From assembly GCA_963665085.2 (NCBI GenBank), contig CAXXXS010000002.1:992001-1056000 (forward strand): a stretch of 64,000 nt of DNA, given 5' to 3'. Position numbers and translations under genes: made by a program. Source of the stretch: G963665085 sp963665085 (GTDB lineage: Bacteria; Bacteroidota; Bacteroidia; Bacteroidales; JAAAOM01). Position 1 is the first letter of the stretch; every line of letters begins with the position of its first letter. This document shows, piece after piece, positions 63,028 through 64,000 of this stretch. The notes beneath the pieces are model-generated. The model was not told the DNA's origin. It did no database searches and saw only the letters and a list, made by a program, of their open reading frames with translations.

Positions 63028-64000
63028 TTAAACGGTTACATGTTCTGTCCGATTAATAATTTCGTTCTGTAAGTCTTCTCCTAAATCATTAAAATAATCG
63101 CTGTAGCCGGCTACCCTTACAATTAAGTCCCGGTATTTCTCTGGATGTTTCTGAGCATCTCTTAATGTATCTGCACTTACTACATTAAACTGAATATGGT
63201 GTCCATCCATCCTGAAATAACTCCTGACAAGTTTAGAAACTTTCTGAATTGCCTCATCTCCATCAAAGAAAGAAGGGGTAAATTTCTGATTCAATAATGT
63301 ACCTCCGGTTCTGAGATGATCGATTTTAGCTGCTGACTTTATCACTGCTGATGGTCCGTTTTCATCGGCCCCTTGAACAGGAGATATCCCTTCTGAAACA
63401 GGTAATCCAGCCAATCTCCCATCAGGACTGGCTTGCATTACACTACCAAAATACACATGGCACGTAGTAGGTAAAAGATTTATTCTATATTCCGCCCCTC
63501 GGGGTGATTTATTACCAGAAACTGCATTATAATATATCTCAAAAACATCTTTTAGCTGATCATCAGCACTATCATCATCATTGCCATATTTCGGAGTTTT
63601 ATACAAAAGTTTATAACGAAAATCTTCTTTGTCCTCAAAGTTATTTTCCATCATATTTTTGTATTCTGACATTGATGTTGTTTTTTCATCAAATACATAT
63701 AGCTTTAAAGCAGTCAGGCTATCTGTAATTGTTCCCATTCCAACGCCCTGAATATAATTGGTATTATACCTGGCTCCTCCCCGAATATAATCTGTTCCAT
63801 TTCCTACACAATCATCTATTATAAGAGAAAGAAAAGGCGTAGGAAGATGATTCATAAAAATACTCTCAATGGTATTGCTGCCTTTTACCTTGATATTAAC
63901 GAAATGTTCAACCTGATTTCTGAAAGCATCAAGCAATTGTTCATACGTTTGAAAATCCTCAATCTTACCAGTTTTTATACCGATTTGTTTTTTTGTTCTA
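63028..64000 (-). CDS. Glycyl-radical enzyme (pyruvate formate-lyase-like), C-terminal part
   Basis: About 323 residues are visible; the frame is open to the right edge, so the N-terminal two thirds, including the catalytic Cys loop, lie outside. The glycyl-radical motif is intact near the C-terminus: IVRVAGYSDYFNDLG, with the radical Gly in RVAGYS. Other family blocks: CVGNGTDYIRGGARYNTNYIQG, GMGTITDSLTALK, GSVMQASPDGRLAGLPVSEG and HHIQFNVVSADTLRDAQ. The group of diol dehydratase-like and hydroxyproline dehydratase-like enzymes fits better than true pyruvate formate-lyase, but the substrate cannot be fixed without the N-terminal part. No activase is in view. Such enzymes are destroyed by oxygen when active, so the host is at least facultatively anaerobic. 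Confidence 0.88.
   Translation of the reverse strand, partial: RTKKQIGIKTGKIEDFQTYEQLLDAFRNQVEHFVNIKVKGSNTIESIFMNHLPTPFLSLIIDDCVGNGTDYIRGGARYNTNYIQGVGMGTITDSLTALKLYVFDEKTTSMSEYKNMMENNFEDKEDFRYKLLYKTPKYGNDDDSADDQLKDVFEIYYNAVSGNKSPRGAEYRINLLPTTCHVYFGSVMQASPDGRLAGLPVSEGISPVQGADENGPSAVIKSAAKIDHLRTGGTLLNQKFTPSFFDGDEAIQKVSKLVRSYFRMDGHHIQFNVVSADTLRDAQKHPEKYRDLIVRVAGYSDYFNDLGEDLQNEIINRTEHVTV

Noticed and set aside
1..64000. tRNA or rRNA genes
   Set aside because: I saw no cloverleaf with conserved T-loop or rRNA-like stretch while reading the gaps; a covariance search was not possible.

Overview
The window is AT-rich and looks like a chromosomal segment of a Bacteroidota, probably a marine or sediment member of the Bacteroidales/Marinilabiliales. 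Four complete ECF sigma factor - FecR anti-sigma - SusC - SusD loci lie one after another on the minus strand. Starts follow A/T-rich leaders without Shine-Dalgarno sequences. Sulfatases and xylan-type enzymes are the cargo. The C-terminal part of a glycyl-radical enzyme at the right edge implies anaerobic metabolism. Taxonomy is inferred from gene content only.

Layout. (A) 1-16534: a locus that does not look glycan-directed. Sigma/FecR/SusC/SusD are followed by a RidA-like imine deaminase, a SelA-like PLP lyase, an amidohydrolase/deacetylase, an RraA-like aldolase and a BASS-type Na+ symporter. Convergent plus-strand genes encode a DUF5916 outer-membrane protein and a PHP-type hydrolase. Every soluble enzyme carries a Sec- or Tat-like signal, which suggests a periplasmic catabolic pathway whose product enters through the symporter. 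(B) 17042-32703: a locus for esterified hemicellulose (carboxylesterase, GH3, two CE1-like esterases, a YdjC deacetylase, and an alpha/beta hydrolase broken by one in-frame stop). (C) 39769-49267: a GH43 locus. Its sigma gene is separated from fecR by two copies of a 388-bp non-coding repeat. (D) 49474-61940: a sulfated-polysaccharide locus with three sulfatases and a frameshifted polysaccharide deacetylase. A YhhN lysoplasmalogenase and the partial glycyl-radical enzyme follow.

Between B and C lies an accessory island (32827-38610). Repeats with a 192-bp period flank a block of about 4.7 kb that appears to be inserted inside one repeat copy. The block holds two integron-like gene cassettes, recognised because the 9-bp ends of each cassette are exactly complementary, with long attC-like folds and no integrase in view. 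Cassette 1 encodes a PD-(D/E)XK nuclease-like protein and, 6 bp downstream, a single-domain voltage-gated channel of the bacterial Na+ channel type. I propose this pair as an uncharacterised defence-type system. Cassette 2 encodes a self-inhibited Fic protein. A cluster of palindromic elements and a 41-bp tandem array precede a DUF6261-like gene.

Regulation. In all four loci a strong intrinsic terminator pointing against susC lies between fecR and susC, and a plus-strand TAnnTTTG box overlaps the susC start codon. This is the layout expected for short cis-antisense RNAs of the DonS type. Several MITE-like elements, one with clear terminal inverted repeats and target duplication, lie in the gaps.
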